NCBI GenBank assembly: GCA_014138095.1
Contig: JACGXE010000006.1
Location: 209,589-273,588 of the forward strand
DNA length: 64,000 bases
Source: Ochrobactrum sp. RH2CCR150
GTDB lineage: Bacteria > Pseudomonadota > Alphaproteobacteria > Rhizobiales > Rhizobiaceae
Direction of reading: 5' to 3'
Below the pieces are notes generated by a model that worked only from the letters and a program-made list of their open reading frames with translations, had not been told where the DNA came from and searched no databases. The translations under genes and the position numbers were made by a program. Positions 1 to 8,925 of the stretch are shown piece after piece. How positions within the stretch are numbered: position 1 is the first letter of the stretch; each line of letters begins with the position of its first letter.

Positions 1-667
1 AGGGCAGTCCGATATCGGTCGCGATCTCCGGCAGTAGCGGCCCAAGCGCATCGAAGGCGGAGCGCAGCGGCGGGAATTTCTCGCGAATGTCCAGTCGGTC
101 GACAAGAGCAGAAAAGGCGGATTGTTTCGGCAGCCACAAATCGGTGTGGCAGCCAAGCGAGGTCACTTCCGATGCAGCAATGCCGGTCAGACGCCAGGCC
201 CAATATTGCGGATAGGTGAATATGAAATGGGTGTGCGCGAAATCGGCAGGAAAGACCGTTTTCAGATAGTGAAGCTGCGCACCGAGATTGAGGCCGAGCG
301 ACAGGGTCGGCGAAAACGTATCGCGAAAATCCGGCTTTATGGCCGCATAGGCGGCGCGGATTTCGGCTGGATATTCGAGTTCATAGTCGAGAACCGGCAT
401 TGCCAGCGTGCCGTCTTCAGCAACGAGAGCCGCCGACGCGCCATGCGTGGTGATGGAAATGGCATCGAAGCCCGGCTCTTGCGCAAATTCCGCCAGGCTT
501 GCCAGAAAGAAGCGCCAAAGCGCCTCGATATCATAATGCGGGTAGGGGCCGTCGCGCAGAACGGTGTTCGGCATGCGGCGTGCAGCAATTTCCTCGCCGC
601 CTGCCGCATCGATCACGACGACTTTGGCATTGGTCTTGCCGATATCGAGAATGGCGATGCGCTTCAT
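1..667 (-). CDS. rhaK: L-rhamnose-locus FGGY-family sugar kinase (partial, 3' end off window)
   Basis: The reverse strand reads [20 protein letters not shown] from 667 and stays open to the window edge, giving about 222 codons of the N-terminal half of an FGGY carbohydrate kinase (usual length about 460-500). The first strand-turn DIGKTNAK is the ASKHA ATP-binding start, and HYDIEALW and [12 protein letters not shown] are typical of the family. Its ATG overlaps the stop of rhaU by 4 bp, so it is the last gene of the rhaRSTPQUK-type operon. By family it phosphorylates L-rhamnulose. In Rhizobium leguminosarum the equivalent kinase is also linked to transporter activity (established knowledge). 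The C-terminal half cannot be judged. Confidence 0.85.
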   Translation of the reverse strand, partial: MKRIAILDIGKTNAKVVVIDAAGGEEIAARRMPNTVLRDGPYPHYDIEALWRFFLASLAEFAQEPGFDAISITTHGASAALVAEDGTLAMPVLDYELEYPAEIRAAYAAIKPDFRDTFSPTLSLGLNLGAQLHYLKTVFPADFAHTHFIFTYPQYWAWRLTGIAASEVTSLGCHTDLWLPKQSAFSALVDRLDIREKFPPLRSAFDALGPLLPEIATDIGLP

Positions 668-984
668 GACATGTGAAACACTGGCTTGAGATCGACAGAA
701 ACCGGCGAATTGTCGGGGTTCGTCGCCATGATGTCGGCCATATGCGCCCACCATTTCTTCATGACGGGATGGTCGGGCAGGGCCGCCATACCGTGGCTGG
801 CGCTGCGCGTCAGCACGCCAAACAGGCTATTGGTTTCTTCATCGAGATAGATGGCATAGTCCGACACGCCAGCCGCGTGCAGAAGTTTGACCAGTTCGGG
901 CCAGATTTCGTCATGGCGGCGGCGATATTCCGCTTCCATGCCCGGATTGAGCTTCATGCGAAATGCATAGCGTTCGGTGATCAT
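664..984 (-). CDS. rhaU: L-rhamnose mutarotase
   Basis: This 106-aa protein starts [20 protein letters not shown] and has the family's [30 protein letters not shown] and [12 protein letters not shown] segments. It has the expected size of RhaM/RhaU dimeric alpha-beta barrel mutarotases, which interconvert alpha and beta L-rhamnose in the cytoplasm. The conserved His in the RRHDEIWPE helix and the paired Trp in KKWW are the usual active-site features. It overlaps rhaQ upstream and rhaK downstream by 4 bp each, so translation is probably coupled. The assignment is firm. Confidence 0.93.
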   Translation of the reverse strand: MITERYAFRMKLNPGMEAEYRRRHDEIWPELVKLLHAAGVSDYAIYLDEETNSLFGVLTRSASHGMAALPDHPVMKKWWAHMADIMATNPDNSPVSVDLKPVFHMS

Positions 985-1991
985 GTCGCGCGCCTCCCTT
1001 TGAACTGCCGGATGAGGATCGGCAGCGAAATGGTGACGATGAGCAGGAGGCCGATAAAGATCGACATGACGATGCCCGGCACATTGAGAAGGCCAAGCCC
1101 GAAGGTCACAAGGCCCATCACGAAAGCCGCAATCACGACGCCGACAATGGTGCCCGATCCGCCGAGGATCGATACGCCGCCCAGCACGACCATGGTGACG
1201 ATTTCCAGTTCCCAGCCTTGCGCGATAGACGGGCGCGTGGAGCCGAGGCGTGACGTCAGGCAGACGGCAGCGATGCCGCTCATCACGCCGGTCATCAGGA
1301 AAAGCACGAATTTGGTTTTCTCGACCGGAATGCCGGAAAAGCGCGCCGCGAACTCATTATTGCCGATGGCATAGATGCGGCGTCCAAAGCTGGTGGCATG
1401 CAAGAGCACGCCAAACAGCACGGCAAACAGAATGAACAGCACGAATTCGAACGAGAAGACCCAGAACACATAGCCCTGTCCGAAATAGGCAAAGCTTTCC
1501 GGATAGCCGCCAAAGGCCTGATCGCCGAGCACGATATAGGAAATGCCGCGGAAAAGGCTCATCGTGCCGATGGTCACGACGATGGATGGCAGTTTCAACC
1601 CGGCCACCAGCCCGCCATTGATTGCGCCGCAGACAAGGCCAGTGCCAATGCCGATGCAGACCAGACCCGGCGTGCCGACGCCAGCCTGCGCAGCTGCGCC
1701 CATCGCAGTCGAGGAAAGCGCAATGATGGCGGCGACCGAGAGGTCGATTTCACCGGAAATGATCAGAAGCGTCATCGCAAAGGCGATCAGCGCCTTTTCG
1801 GTGAAGTTGAATGTGGCGTCTGAGAGGTTCCACGCATCGAGGAAATAGGGCGAGGCGAAGGAATTCGCGATGAAGATCGCAATCGCCACGCCAAGCAGCA
1901 GCATTTCCCAGCTTGCAAAGATGCGCGAGAAGGGCGTTCCGAGGCGGTCGGGAATATGACGGCGCTGGTCGTTCATGTCCGTCTGGCTCAT
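981..1991 (-). CDS. rhaQ: L-rhamnose ABC transporter, inner-membrane permease (RhaQ)
   Basis: A 336-aa hydrophobic protein of the ribose/xylose permease family (BPD_transp_2), with a soluble N-terminal tail of about 28 residues and then 8-10 membrane segments. The segments [18 protein letters not shown] and the cytoplasmic coupling loop around [22 protein letters not shown] are diagnostic of CUT2 sugar permeases. It overlaps rhaP upstream and rhaU downstream by 4 bp each. Two different permeases (this and rhaP) plus one double-domain ATPase is the normal composition of this importer. Substrate specificity is inferred from the operon. Confidence 0.9.
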   Translation of the reverse strand: MSQTDMNDQRRHIPDRLGTPFSRIFASWEMLLLGVAIAIFIANSFASPYFLDAWNLSDATFNFTEKALIAFAMTLLIISGEIDLSVAAIIALSSTAMGAAAQAGVGTPGLVCIGIGTGLVCGAINGGLVAGLKLPSIVVTIGTMSLFRGISYIVLGDQAFGGYPESFAYFGQGYVFWVFSFEFVLFILFAVLFGVLLHATSFGRRIYAIGNNEFAARFSGIPVEKTKFVLFLMTGVMSGIAAVCLTSRLGSTRPSIAQGWELEIVTMVVLGGVSILGGSGTIVGVVIAAFVMGLVTFGLGLLNVPGIVMSIFIGLLLIVTISLPILIRQFKGRRAT

Positions 1992-2986
1992 GCAGCAACC
2001 TCCTCATAAGTCTTCGCGGCCTTGTCGCGCAGGATGATGCGTCCACGCCGCTTTTCCTGCCGCGCATTGAAAATCACCGCCAGAATGATCACGGAACCGG
2101 AGATCGCCATTTGCCAGAAGGGCGATATGTCGATGACCGGCAAAGCGTTCTTGATGACGCCGAGAAACAGCGCGCCCAAAACCGCACCGGCAACTGTGCC
2201 GATGCCACCGAGCGTCGAGATGCCGCCGATGACGCAGGCCGCAACACTGTCGAGTTCGAAACCGGCGGCCACATCCACATAGGCGACGGCATAGCGCGAC
2301 ACCCAAAGATAACCGCACAGCCCGGCGAGCGCGCCCGAAAGCACAAAGGCGAAAAAGCGTGTGCGACCGACTTCGATGCCGGTATAGACGGCGGCGGTCG
2401 GATTGCCGCCGGAAGCATAAAGGGCGCGGCCAAAGAATGTCCGCGTCAGCAGCACATAAACGAGCGCCACGATTAAAATCGCCGTCCAGCCCAGGAGCGG
2501 CAGGCCGAGGAAAGGCGTGCGTGGCGTGTTGAGAAAGGGCGCTGTCATCTGGTGCGCATTCACCCATGCGCCGCCGGACAGCACAAAGGCCATGCCGCGA
2601 TAGATGGTGAGCGTGCCAAGCGTGACGACAATGGCCGGAATGTTGAGCTTCCAGACAAGAATGCCGTTGATCGCGCCCAAAACTGCACCGATGCCAACGG
2701 CAAGCACGATCAGCAGCACCAGCGGCAGGCCCGGATAGGTGGCGTTGAGCATTGCCACGGCCATGCCGGTAAAGGCGAGATTGGCAGCAACCGACAGATC
2801 GATCGACTTAGTCAGGATCACCGCCATCTGTCCAAGCGCGATGATGATCAGGATCGATGTGTCGTTGAAGATACCCGCCAGATTGCCAATGCTGGCAAAG
2901 CCCGGCGCGCGGCTTGCAAACAGGCCCACCAGAAGCGCGATGATGACGAGGAGCAGGAGTTCCCGCTGTTTCAGCAATTGTTTCAT
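1988..2986 (-). CDS. rhaP: L-rhamnose ABC transporter, inner-membrane permease (RhaP)
   Basis: A 332-aa CUT2-type permease, paralogous to the next gene downstream. The LTKSIDLSVAANLAF and FFGRALYASGGNPTAAVYTGI motifs match the membrane core and coupling loop of the family, and the tail is basic (NARQEKRRGRIIL). It lies 3 bp after the ATPase gene and its stop overlaps the start of rhaQ by 4 bp. It would form the heterodimeric channel with RhaQ in the inner membrane. Confidence 0.9.
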   Translation of the reverse strand: MKQLLKQRELLLLVIIALLVGLFASRAPGFASIGNLAGIFNDTSILIIIALGQMAVILTKSIDLSVAANLAFTGMAVAMLNATYPGLPLVLLIVLAVGIGAVLGAINGILVWKLNIPAIVVTLGTLTIYRGMAFVLSGGAWVNAHQMTAPFLNTPRTPFLGLPLLGWTAILIVALVYVLLTRTFFGRALYASGGNPTAAVYTGIEVGRTRFFAFVLSGALAGLCGYLWVSRYAVAYVDVAAGFELDSVAACVIGGISTLGGIGTVAGAVLGALFLGVIKNALPVIDISPFWQMAISGSVIILAVIFNARQEKRRGRIILRDKAAKTYEEVAA

Positions 2987-2989
2987 GAT

Positions 2990-4498
2990 TTACTCCGCAG
3001 CCTGCTCGGCATTGCCTGTGGCGGCGCGCACCAGCACTTCCGCGTCGAGGCTTGCGCGTTCGAAGACGCCTTCCATAAGGCCTTCGCGCATGACCATCAC
3101 GCGGTCCGACATGCCGATGATTTCCGGCAGTTCCGACGAGATCATGATGATGCTGAGGCCCTCGGCGGCGAGTTCGCTGATAAAGGCGTGAACCGCAGCC
3201 TTGGAGCCGATATCGATGCCCTTGGTCGGCTCGTCGAGAATGATGACCTTCGGATTGGTGGCGAGCCACTTGCCGATGACGACCTTCTGCTGATTGCCGC
3301 CCGATAGCGTTCCGACCGGTACGGAAAGGGCGGCAGCGCGCAGATCGAAGCGCTCGGCATATTTGCGCGCCAACGCGAGTTCTTCCGCCATGCGCAGAAA
3401 GCCATTGCGCGAGGTGCGGGCAAGCGATGGCAGCGAAACATTCTGAAAGATCGGCAGTTGCAGCACCGCGCCGTGACGTCCACGCTCTTCCGGCACATAG
3501 ACGATGCCATGGGCCACCGCGTCGCCGGGGCGGCGAATGCTGATCTCGCGATCTTCAAGCGTCACACGGCCACGGGATGGCTTGGTGATGCCGAACAGCG
3601 ATTGTGCGAATTCCGAGCGCCCGGCGCCGACAAGGCCGTAAACGCCGAGGATTTCACCCTTGCGCAGTTCAAAGGAAATGTCGCGAAACTCGGTCGGGTG
3701 CGAATAGTTTTCAACCTTCAGCACCGGCTTGCCGATGGCGACATCCTGCTTGGGAAAGGCCTGATCGACAGACCGTCCGACCATCATCCGCACGATATCG
3801 TTCTGCCGCGTATCGGCAAGTGTGCCGTGCCCAACGGCGTGCCCGTCGCGGAAAACTGCATAATTATCGGCGATTTCATAGACTTCATCGAATTTGTGGC
3901 TGATGAAGAGGATGGCTTTACCCTGCGCTTTCAGCCGCGCCACGATGCGAAACAGGTCGTCCACTTCCTTGCGCGACAGGGCTGCGGTCGGCTCGTCCAT
4001 GATGACGATGCGCGAATCCACCGACAGCGCGCGGGCGATGGCGACCAGATGCCGCTGGGCGATGGACAGTTCCTTCAGCTTGATGCGCGCGTCGACCGTC
4101 GTTTCCAGCGAGGACAGCAAGGCCTGCGAACGGGCATATACAGCCTTCCAGTTGACGAAGCCGAATTTCGTGCGCGGCGCATGGCCGAGATAGATGTTTT
4201 CGCCCACCGACAATTCGTCAAAGAGCACGGTTTCCTGATGAATGGCCGTTACGCCGTGATCGGTCGCATCCTGTGCGGTCGCCAGATGCACCGGCTTGCC
4301 GTCGATGAGGATTTCACCTTCATCGGGCTGATAGATGCCGGTGAGGATTTTCACGAGCGTGGACTTGCCCGCGCCGTTCTCGCCGATCAGCGCTGTCACT
4401 TTGCCGGGATAGAGCGCGATATTGACGTCATCGAGCGCACGCACACCGGGAAATGTCTTGGCAATGCCGCGCATTTCCAGAATGGGCTGGTCCGTCAT
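2990..4498 (-). CDS. rhaT: L-rhamnose ABC transporter, double ATP-binding subunit (RhaT)
   Basis: Two tandem ABC ATPase domains drive import by the RhaPQ channel. The first domain has Walker A GENGAGKST, an LSIAQRHLVAIAR signature and Walker B IVIMDEP. The second has the degenerate Walker A GLVGAGRSE usual in sugar ATPases, signature LSGGNQQKVVIGKW and VIILDEPT. From MTDQPILEMRGIAKTF at 4498 it is 502 aa, the normal family length. The frame is open further, with ATGs at 4555 and 4597, but the 4597 codon lies inside a hairpin arm and the extra residues look unlike the family. ATG 4555 remains possible. The gene follows rhaS, and rhaP begins 3 bp after it. Confidence 0.9.
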   Translation of the reverse strand: MTDQPILEMRGIAKTFPGVRALDDVNIALYPGKVTALIGENGAGKSTLVKILTGIYQPDEGEILIDGKPVHLATAQDATDHGVTAIHQETVLFDELSVGENIYLGHAPRTKFGFVNWKAVYARSQALLSSLETTVDARIKLKELSIAQRHLVAIARALSVDSRIVIMDEPTAALSRKEVDDLFRIVARLKAQGKAILFISHKFDEVYEIADNYAVFRDGHAVGHGTLADTRQNDIVRMMVGRSVDQAFPKQDVAIGKPVLKVENYSHPTEFRDISFELRKGEILGVYGLVGAGRSEFAQSLFGITKPSRGRVTLEDREISIRRPGDAVAHGIVYVPEERGRHGAVLQLPIFQNVSLPSLARTSRNGFLRMAEELALARKYAERFDLRAAALSVPVGTLSGGNQQKVVIGKWLATNPKVIILDEPTKGIDIGSKAAVHAFISELAAEGLSIIMISSELPEIIGMSDRVMVMREGLMEGVFERASLDAEVLVRAATGNAEQAAE

Positions 4499-4587
4499 GG
4501 CAAGCACCGTCTGCTCACCGCTGGAATCGCCGCTTGAGAGAAAAGCTGCATTCATTGCAGACACCTGAAATCGATTCTGGGGAACGG

Positions 4588-4618
4588 GAGGCGGCACCCG
4601 TTCAGCGAATGCCGCCTC
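4588..4618. other. Intercistronic hairpin between rhaS and rhaT
   Basis: GAGGCGGCA at 4588-4596 pairs with TGCCGCCTC at 4610-4618 around a 13-base loop. On the + strand it is followed by a T run. On the transcribed (-) strand it lies after rhaS and before rhaT. A stable stem here commonly protects the binding-protein mRNA and lowers expression of the downstream genes. That role is inferred. Confidence 0.6.
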
Positions 4619-4623
4619 TTTTT

Positions 4624-4677
4624 AAAATGCGCATCGTGTCCGAAAACCGTTTCACACTTTTCGGGATGCGCTTTCCG
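4624..4677. repeat. Rhizobial intergenic palindromic repeat, copy 1
   Basis: The segment contains TCCGAAAACCGTTTCACACT followed by TTTCGGGATGCGC, a sequence scattered widely between genes in rhizobial and brucella-type genomes. A second copy lies at about 47398-47446 in the same orientation with a nearly identical core. CGAAAA...TTTTCG gives it an internal hairpin. It sits between rhaS and the rhaS-rhaT hairpin and does not interrupt a gene. Confidence 0.75.
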
Positions 4678-4678
4678 A

Positions 4679-5674
4679 TCAGAAGACCTTGGAAAACTGG
4701 TCGATGTTCTTCTCGTCATAGACGAAAGGATCGCTCATCGCGGCTTCGCCGTTTTCGCCGATCTTGATCTTGCCCATGCGTCCGGCATCGATTTCGGAAC
4801 CCGGCTTGCCATCGGTATCACCCTTCACGAGGTGATAGGCGATCTGGGTTGCGGAATAGCCGAGATCGATCGGGTTCCAGATGGCGAATTCCTTGGTCGC
4901 GCCCGACTTGATTGCGCCAGCCATTTCAGACGGCAGGCCGAGGCCCGTCACATAGACATCGCCGATCTTGCCGGCATCCTTCACCGCCTGCGAAGCGGCC
5001 AGAACGCCCACGGTGGTCGGCGCCACGATGACCTTGACGTTCGGGTTCGACTTCAGGAGGCCCTGTGCTTCACGATAGCTCTTGTCGGCAAGGTCGTCGC
5101 CATAGACAGTCGTAACCAGATTGAGGCCCGGGAAGTCCTTAAGCTGCTTCTTCATCTCGGCAATCCAGATATTCTGGTTGGTCGAGGTCGTGGTGGCGGA
5201 CAGGATCGCGAAATCGCCCTTACCGTCCGGCAGGTGGTCGGCTGCAAGCTTCAGGCACATCTTGCCGATCAGCTCGTTGGACGATGGGTTGAGGTGCACG
5301 ATACGGCCAGCCGGAGCCACGCCCGAATCCCACGAGATCACCTTGATGCCGCGCTGGGCAGCCTTTTTCAGCGCTGGTACGACCGCATCCGGATCGTTGG
5401 CGGAAATGGCGATGGCGTTGACGCCCTGCGCAATCAGCGAATTGATGACTTCAATCTGGCCTTCGGCAGTCGTGGTGGTCGGGCCGGTATAGATGACCTC
5501 GACGCCGCCAAGTTCCTTGGCAGCTTCCTGCGCACCCTTGTTGGCGGCTTCAAAGAAGCCATTGCCGAGCGACTTCGCGACGAGCGCGATCTTCATGTCG
5601 GCAGCCTGTGCCTGACTTGCCATGAAGGCGACAGCCAGTGCAGTGCCGAGTGCGAGTTTCTTGAAAAGCTTCAT
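4679..5674 (-). CDS. rhaS: L-rhamnose periplasmic binding protein
   Basis: A 331-aa family-1 sugar-binding protein (Peripla_BP_4) with a clear Sec signal peptide: KLFKK, a hydrophobic core, and cleavage probably after SQAQA (about residue 24). The mature part has the usual hinge-containing elements AKSLGNGFFEAANKGAQEAA, AIAISANDPDAVVPAL and VKVIVAPTTVGVLAASQAV. It delivers rhamnose to RhaPQT. A good ribosome site (GGGAGGAAT) precedes the ATG at 5674. It follows rhaR in the same direction and is separated from rhaT by a hairpin and a repeat. The name RhaS here is the rhizobial transporter name, not the E. coli AraC-type regulator. Confidence 0.92.
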   Translation of the reverse strand: MKLFKKLALGTALAVAFMASQAQAADMKIALVAKSLGNGFFEAANKGAQEAAKELGGVEVIYTGPTTTTAEGQIEVINSLIAQGVNAIAISANDPDAVVPALKKAAQRGIKVISWDSGVAPAGRIVHLNPSSNELIGKMCLKLAADHLPDGKGDFAILSATTTSTNQNIWIAEMKKQLKDFPGLNLVTTVYGDDLADKSYREAQGLLKSNPNVKVIVAPTTVGVLAASQAVKDAGKIGDVYVTGLGLPSEMAGAIKSGATKEFAIWNPIDLGYSATQIAYHLVKGDTDGKPGSEIDAGRMGKIKIGENGEAAMSDPFVYDEKNIDQFSKVF

Positions 5675-5714
5675 GTCTCATTCCTCCCAGTATAAAGACA
5701 TATGTTTCACGATG

Positions 5715-5734
5715 ATCCCGGCATTGGCCGGGAT
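5715..5734. other. Short hairpin between rhaR and rhaS
   Basis: ATCCCGGC and GCCGGGAT form an 8-bp stem with a 4-base loop just after the rhaR stop. There is no T run on the transcribed (-) strand, so a simple intrinsic terminator is unlikely. It may set the relative level of rhaR and rhaS mRNA (inference). Confidence 0.45.
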
Positions 5735-5749
5735 GATAATAGAGTTGGC

Positions 5750-6574
5750 TCAGGCAACTTCGGCGGAATCCCCCTGTTCGCCGCCCTTGCCGGCATTTGC
5801 GGAAACCTGCGCTACAATCAGCCGGATACCCGCATTTTCGACCATCCGCCGCGCCTCATCGGAAATGCCGTCATCGGTGATCAGCGTGCTGACACGGTCG
5901 AGCGGGCAAAGGATGAGGCTGGAACGGCGGGTGAATTTCGATGAATCGACCATCAGGACAAGTTCGTCCGCCTGGCCCATCAGTTTCTGTTCGCTCTGGA
6001 TGATCAGCGCGTCGGATTCCATCACGCCGAGCGGGCTGACACCCTGACAGCCCATGAACATCCGCCGACCGTAAAAATTACGGATGACGTCATTGTCGAA
6101 AGGCGAAAGGATCAGGCTCTGGTCGCGATAGATCGCGCCGCCGGGCACGATCACCGTGCTTTTCGACTGCCGCAACAGATGTTCGGCAATGGCGAAGGAG
6201 TTGGTCAGAACCTGAAGGCGGCGCGCCGTCAGATAGTGTACCATCTGGAATGTCGTGGAGCCGCCATTGATGATGATGCTGTCGCCTTCATCGCAGAGCG
6301 CCACGGCTTCGCGGGCGATGGCGCGCTTGCGATCACCATTTTCGGATTCGGAAACCTTGAACGGACGCCCCGCCAGACTGCCAAACTGTGGCGGGTGGAT
6401 GGCTTCAGCACCGCCGCGCACGCGCTTTATGCGGCCCTGCATATGCAACGATGCGATATCGCGCCGAAGGGTCGCTTCCGACGCCTCCGTCAGTTCCACC
6501 AGATCCTGAATGGTGATCACCGGTTTCTCCTGAACAGCGCTCAGGATGATGCGGTGGCGCTCTCTTTCGTGCAT
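5750..6574 (-). CDS. rhaR: DeoR-family transcriptional regulator of the rhamnose locus
   Basis: Starting at ATG 6574 with a strong AGGAGGAGTC ribosome site, the 274-aa product begins MHERERHRIILSAVQEKPVI. It has the DeoR N-terminal helix-turn-helix (ITIQDLVELTEASEATLRRDI, about residues 20-42) and a C-terminal DeoRC sensor domain (INGGSTTFQMVHYLTARRLQVLTNS). Such regulators bind phosphorylated sugars and usually repress. It is the first gene of the leftward transporter operon and diverges from rhaD. Two inverted 20-bp repeats in the gap are the probable operators. An ATG 18 bp further upstream lacks a ribosome site. Confidence 0.9.
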   Translation of the reverse strand: MHERERHRIILSAVQEKPVITIQDLVELTEASEATLRRDIASLHMQGRIKRVRGGAEAIHPPQFGSLAGRPFKVSESENGDRKRAIAREAVALCDEGDSIIINGGSTTFQMVHYLTARRLQVLTNSFAIAEHLLRQSKSTVIVPGGAIYRDQSLILSPFDNDVIRNFYGRRMFMGCQGVSPLGVMESDALIIQSEQKLMGQADELVLMVDSSKFTRRSSLILCPLDRVSTLITDDGISDEARRMVENAGIRLIVAQVSANAGKGGEQGDSAEVA

Positions 6575-6614
6575 GACTCCTCCTGCGTCCATCTATTCTC
6601 ATATTGCTGGCGCA

Positions 6615-6687
6615 TGTCAATCACAAACAATCAATAATTCGCATATGTGTGAAATATTTGATCGGTTATGATTGTTTATGATTGACA
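6615..6687. promoter_or_regulatory. rhaR operators: Inverted 20-bp repeats in the rhaR-rhaD divergent promoter
   Basis: TGTCAATCACAAACAATCAA at 6615-6634 and ATGATTGTTTATGATTGACA at 6668-6687 are inverted copies matching at 18 of 20 positions. Each half is itself a direct repeat of CAATCA separated by 4 bases, the layout seen in DeoR-family operators. They are 53 bp apart centre to centre, about five helical turns, so a looped repressor is possible. This is the only long repeat in the gap. Assignment to RhaR is inferred from position. Confidence 0.65.
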
Positions 6688-6797
6688 GTATTTCGTTTCA
6701 TGCGTCATATCTGCCGCCAACATGATCGCTCGCGCATGGGAAGGATATGCGCGCTGCGATTGGCCATAACCTGGCATAACTGACTTGGGAGGATGAT

Positions 6798-8894
6798 ATG
6801 GTGGTCAGCAATCGGCTGCTCGATAATCGCTGGGACGACGCCAAGGCGGCAACGCTGGATGAGCCGGGAAAGCTGCTTTACCGCTCCAATCTGCTCGGGT
6901 CAGACAAGCGCATCACCAATTACGGCGGCGGCAACACCTCTGCCAAGGTCGAGGAAATCGATCCGCTGACTGGCGAAAAGGTTCAGGTTCTCTGGGTCAA
7001 GGGTTCGGGCGGCGATGTCGGCACCATCAAGCTCGACGGTTTTGCCACGCTTTATCAGGACAAGCTCGATGCGCTGAAGGGCATCTATAAGGGCGTTGAG
7101 GATGAAGACCGCATGGTCGGCTTCCTGCCGCACTGCACCTTCAACCTCAATCCGCGTGCCGCATCCATCGATACGCCGCTGCATGGTTTCGTCGCTTTCA
7201 GCCATGTCGATCACATGCATCCCGATGCGATCATTGCGATTGCGGCCTCCAGGAATTCCCGCGAGCTGACGGCTGAAATTTTCGGTGACGATATTGGCTG
7301 GCTGCCATGGCGTCGCCCGGGTTTCCAGCTCGGTCTCGATCTCGAAGCTTTCGTCAAGGCGCATCCACAGGCCAAGGGCGTTGTCCTTGAAAGTCATGGG
7401 CTTTTCACCTGGGCGAATGATGCGAAGACCTGCTACGAAACCACGCTCGCTATCATCAACAAGGCCATTGAATGGCTGGACCGGAAGACGGCGGGCAAGG
7501 CCGCTTTCGGCGGTGCTGTCACACAAAGCCTCGCGGCTTCCAAGCGTCGCGCTATCGCAGCGCGGCTGATGCCGGAAATTCGCGGGCTCATCGGCAAGGA
7601 AGAGCGCAAGCTCGGCCATTTCGACGATCAGGATGCGGTGCTGGAATTCGTGAATGCAAAGGAACTGCGCCCGCTGGCCGCTCTGGGCACATCCTGCCCG
7701 GATCATTTCCTGCGCACCAAAATTCGCCCGCTGGTCGTCAATTTTGATCCGGCCAGCCCGGATGTCGATGCTATCGTCGCTGGGCTTGAAGATGCGCTGG
7801 AAGCCTATCGCGCCGATTACAAGCGCTATTATGAGGCCTGCAAGCACGACAATTCGCCGAAGATGCGCGATCCCAATCCGGTAATTTTCCTGATCCCCGG
7901 CGTCGGCATGCTGTCCTTTGCCCGCGACAAGGCGACGGCGCGTATTGCTGGCGAGTTCTATGTCAATGCGATCAATGTCATGCGCGGTGCGTCGGCAGTG
8001 TCCGAATATCAGGGACTGCCGGAACAGGAAGCCTTCGATATTGAATATTGGCTGCTTGAGGAAGCCAAGCTGCAACGCATGCCGAAGCCGAAAAGCCTTG
8101 CCGGGCGCATTGCCCTTATCACTGGCGGCGCTGGTGGCATCGGCTATGCCACCGCCGAGCGGCTGGCGGGTGAGGGCGCTTGCGTGGTTCTGGCGGATAT
8201 TGACGCAGAATCGCTCAAATCCGCTCACGCCAATCTGTCAAAGCGTTATGGCGCCGATCAGGTTCGCAGCGTCGAGTTGAACGTGACCGACGAAAAGGGC
8301 GTCGCAAACGCCTTTGTCGAAGCCAGTGTCGAGCTGGGCGGCATCGACATTCTGGTTTCCAATGCGGGTATTGCGTCATCCGCTCCTGTCGAAGCGACCG
8401 AACTGTCGATGTGGAACCGCAATATCGACATTCTGGCGACCGGCTATTTCCTCGTGTCGCGGGAGGCCTTCCGTCTGTTCCGCCGCCAGAAGATCGGCGG
8501 CAATGTGGTGTTCGTCGCTTCCAAGAACGGTCTTGCCGCATCGCCCAATGCGTCCGCCTATTGCACGGCCAAGGCTGCTGAAATCCATCTGGCCCGTTGT
8601 CTGGCGCTGGAAGGTGCTGATGCCGGCATCCGCGTCAATGTCGTCAACCCGGATGCGGTTCTGCGGGGCTCCAAGATCTGGGACGGCGAGTGGCGCGAAC
8701 AGCGCGCGGCGTCGTCCAAGATCGACGTTTCGGAGCTGGAGGAGCATTATCGCAAGCGGTCGTTGTTGAAGCTCAATGTTTTGCCGGAAGATATCGCCGA
8801 GGCCATCTATTTCCTCGCCAGCGATGCTTCGGCAAAATCCACCGGCAACATCATCAATGTCGATGCCGGGAACCAGCAGAGTTTCCCACGTTGA
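6798..8894 (+). CDS. rhaD: Bifunctional rhamnulose-1-phosphate aldolase / short-chain dehydrogenase
   Basis: A 698-aa fusion. The N-terminal part is a class II aldolase fold, with the metal-ligand segment HVDHMHPDAI near residue 140 and VLESHGLFTW near 200. It is followed by an SDR dehydrogenase with GGAGGIGYA (NAD-binding, about residue 442), LVSNAGIAS, and the catalytic YCTAKAA (about residue 587). Together these fit cleavage of L-rhamnulose-1-phosphate to dihydroxyacetone phosphate and L-lactaldehyde and oxidation of the latter to lactate. The start has a GGGAGGATGAT ribosome site. It diverges from rhaR, and rhaI follows 31 bp later in the same operon. This fusion is normal for rhizobia. 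Confidence 0.93.
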   Translation: MVVSNRLLDNRWDDAKAATLDEPGKLLYRSNLLGSDKRITNYGGGNTSAKVEEIDPLTGEKVQVLWVKGSGGDVGTIKLDGFATLYQDKLDALKGIYKGVEDEDRMVGFLPHCTFNLNPRAASIDTPLHGFVAFSHVDHMHPDAIIAIAASRNSRELTAEIFGDDIGWLPWRRPGFQLGLDLEAFVKAHPQAKGVVLESHGLFTWANDAKTCYETTLAIINKAIEWLDRKTAGKAAFGGAVTQSLAASKRRAIAARLMPEIRGLIGKEERKLGHFDDQDAVLEFVNAKELRPLAALGTSCPDHFLRTKIRPLVVNFDPASPDVDAIVAGLEDALEAYRADYKRYYEACKHDNSPKMRDPNPVIFLIPGVGMLSFARDKATARIAGEFYVNAINVMRGASAVSEYQGLPEQEAFDIEYWLLEEAKLQRMPKPKSLAGRIALITGGAGGIGYATAERLAGEGACVVLADIDAESLKSAHANLSKRYGADQVRSVELNVTDEKGVANAFVEASVELGGIDILVSNAGIASSAPVEATELSMWNRNIDILATGYFLVSREAFRLFRRQKIGGNVVFVASKNGLAASPNASAYCTAKAAEIHLARCLALEGADAGIRVNVVNPDAVLRGSKIWDGEWREQRAASSKIDVSELEEHYRKRSLLKLNVLPEDIAEAIYFLASDASAKSTGNIINVDAGNQQSFPR

Positions 8895-8925
8895 CCCTAT
8901 AATCTGGAATGTTCTGGGAGGAACC

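Noticed and set aside
6900..8228. Leftward 442-codon frame
   Set aside because: Antisense shadow of rhaD.
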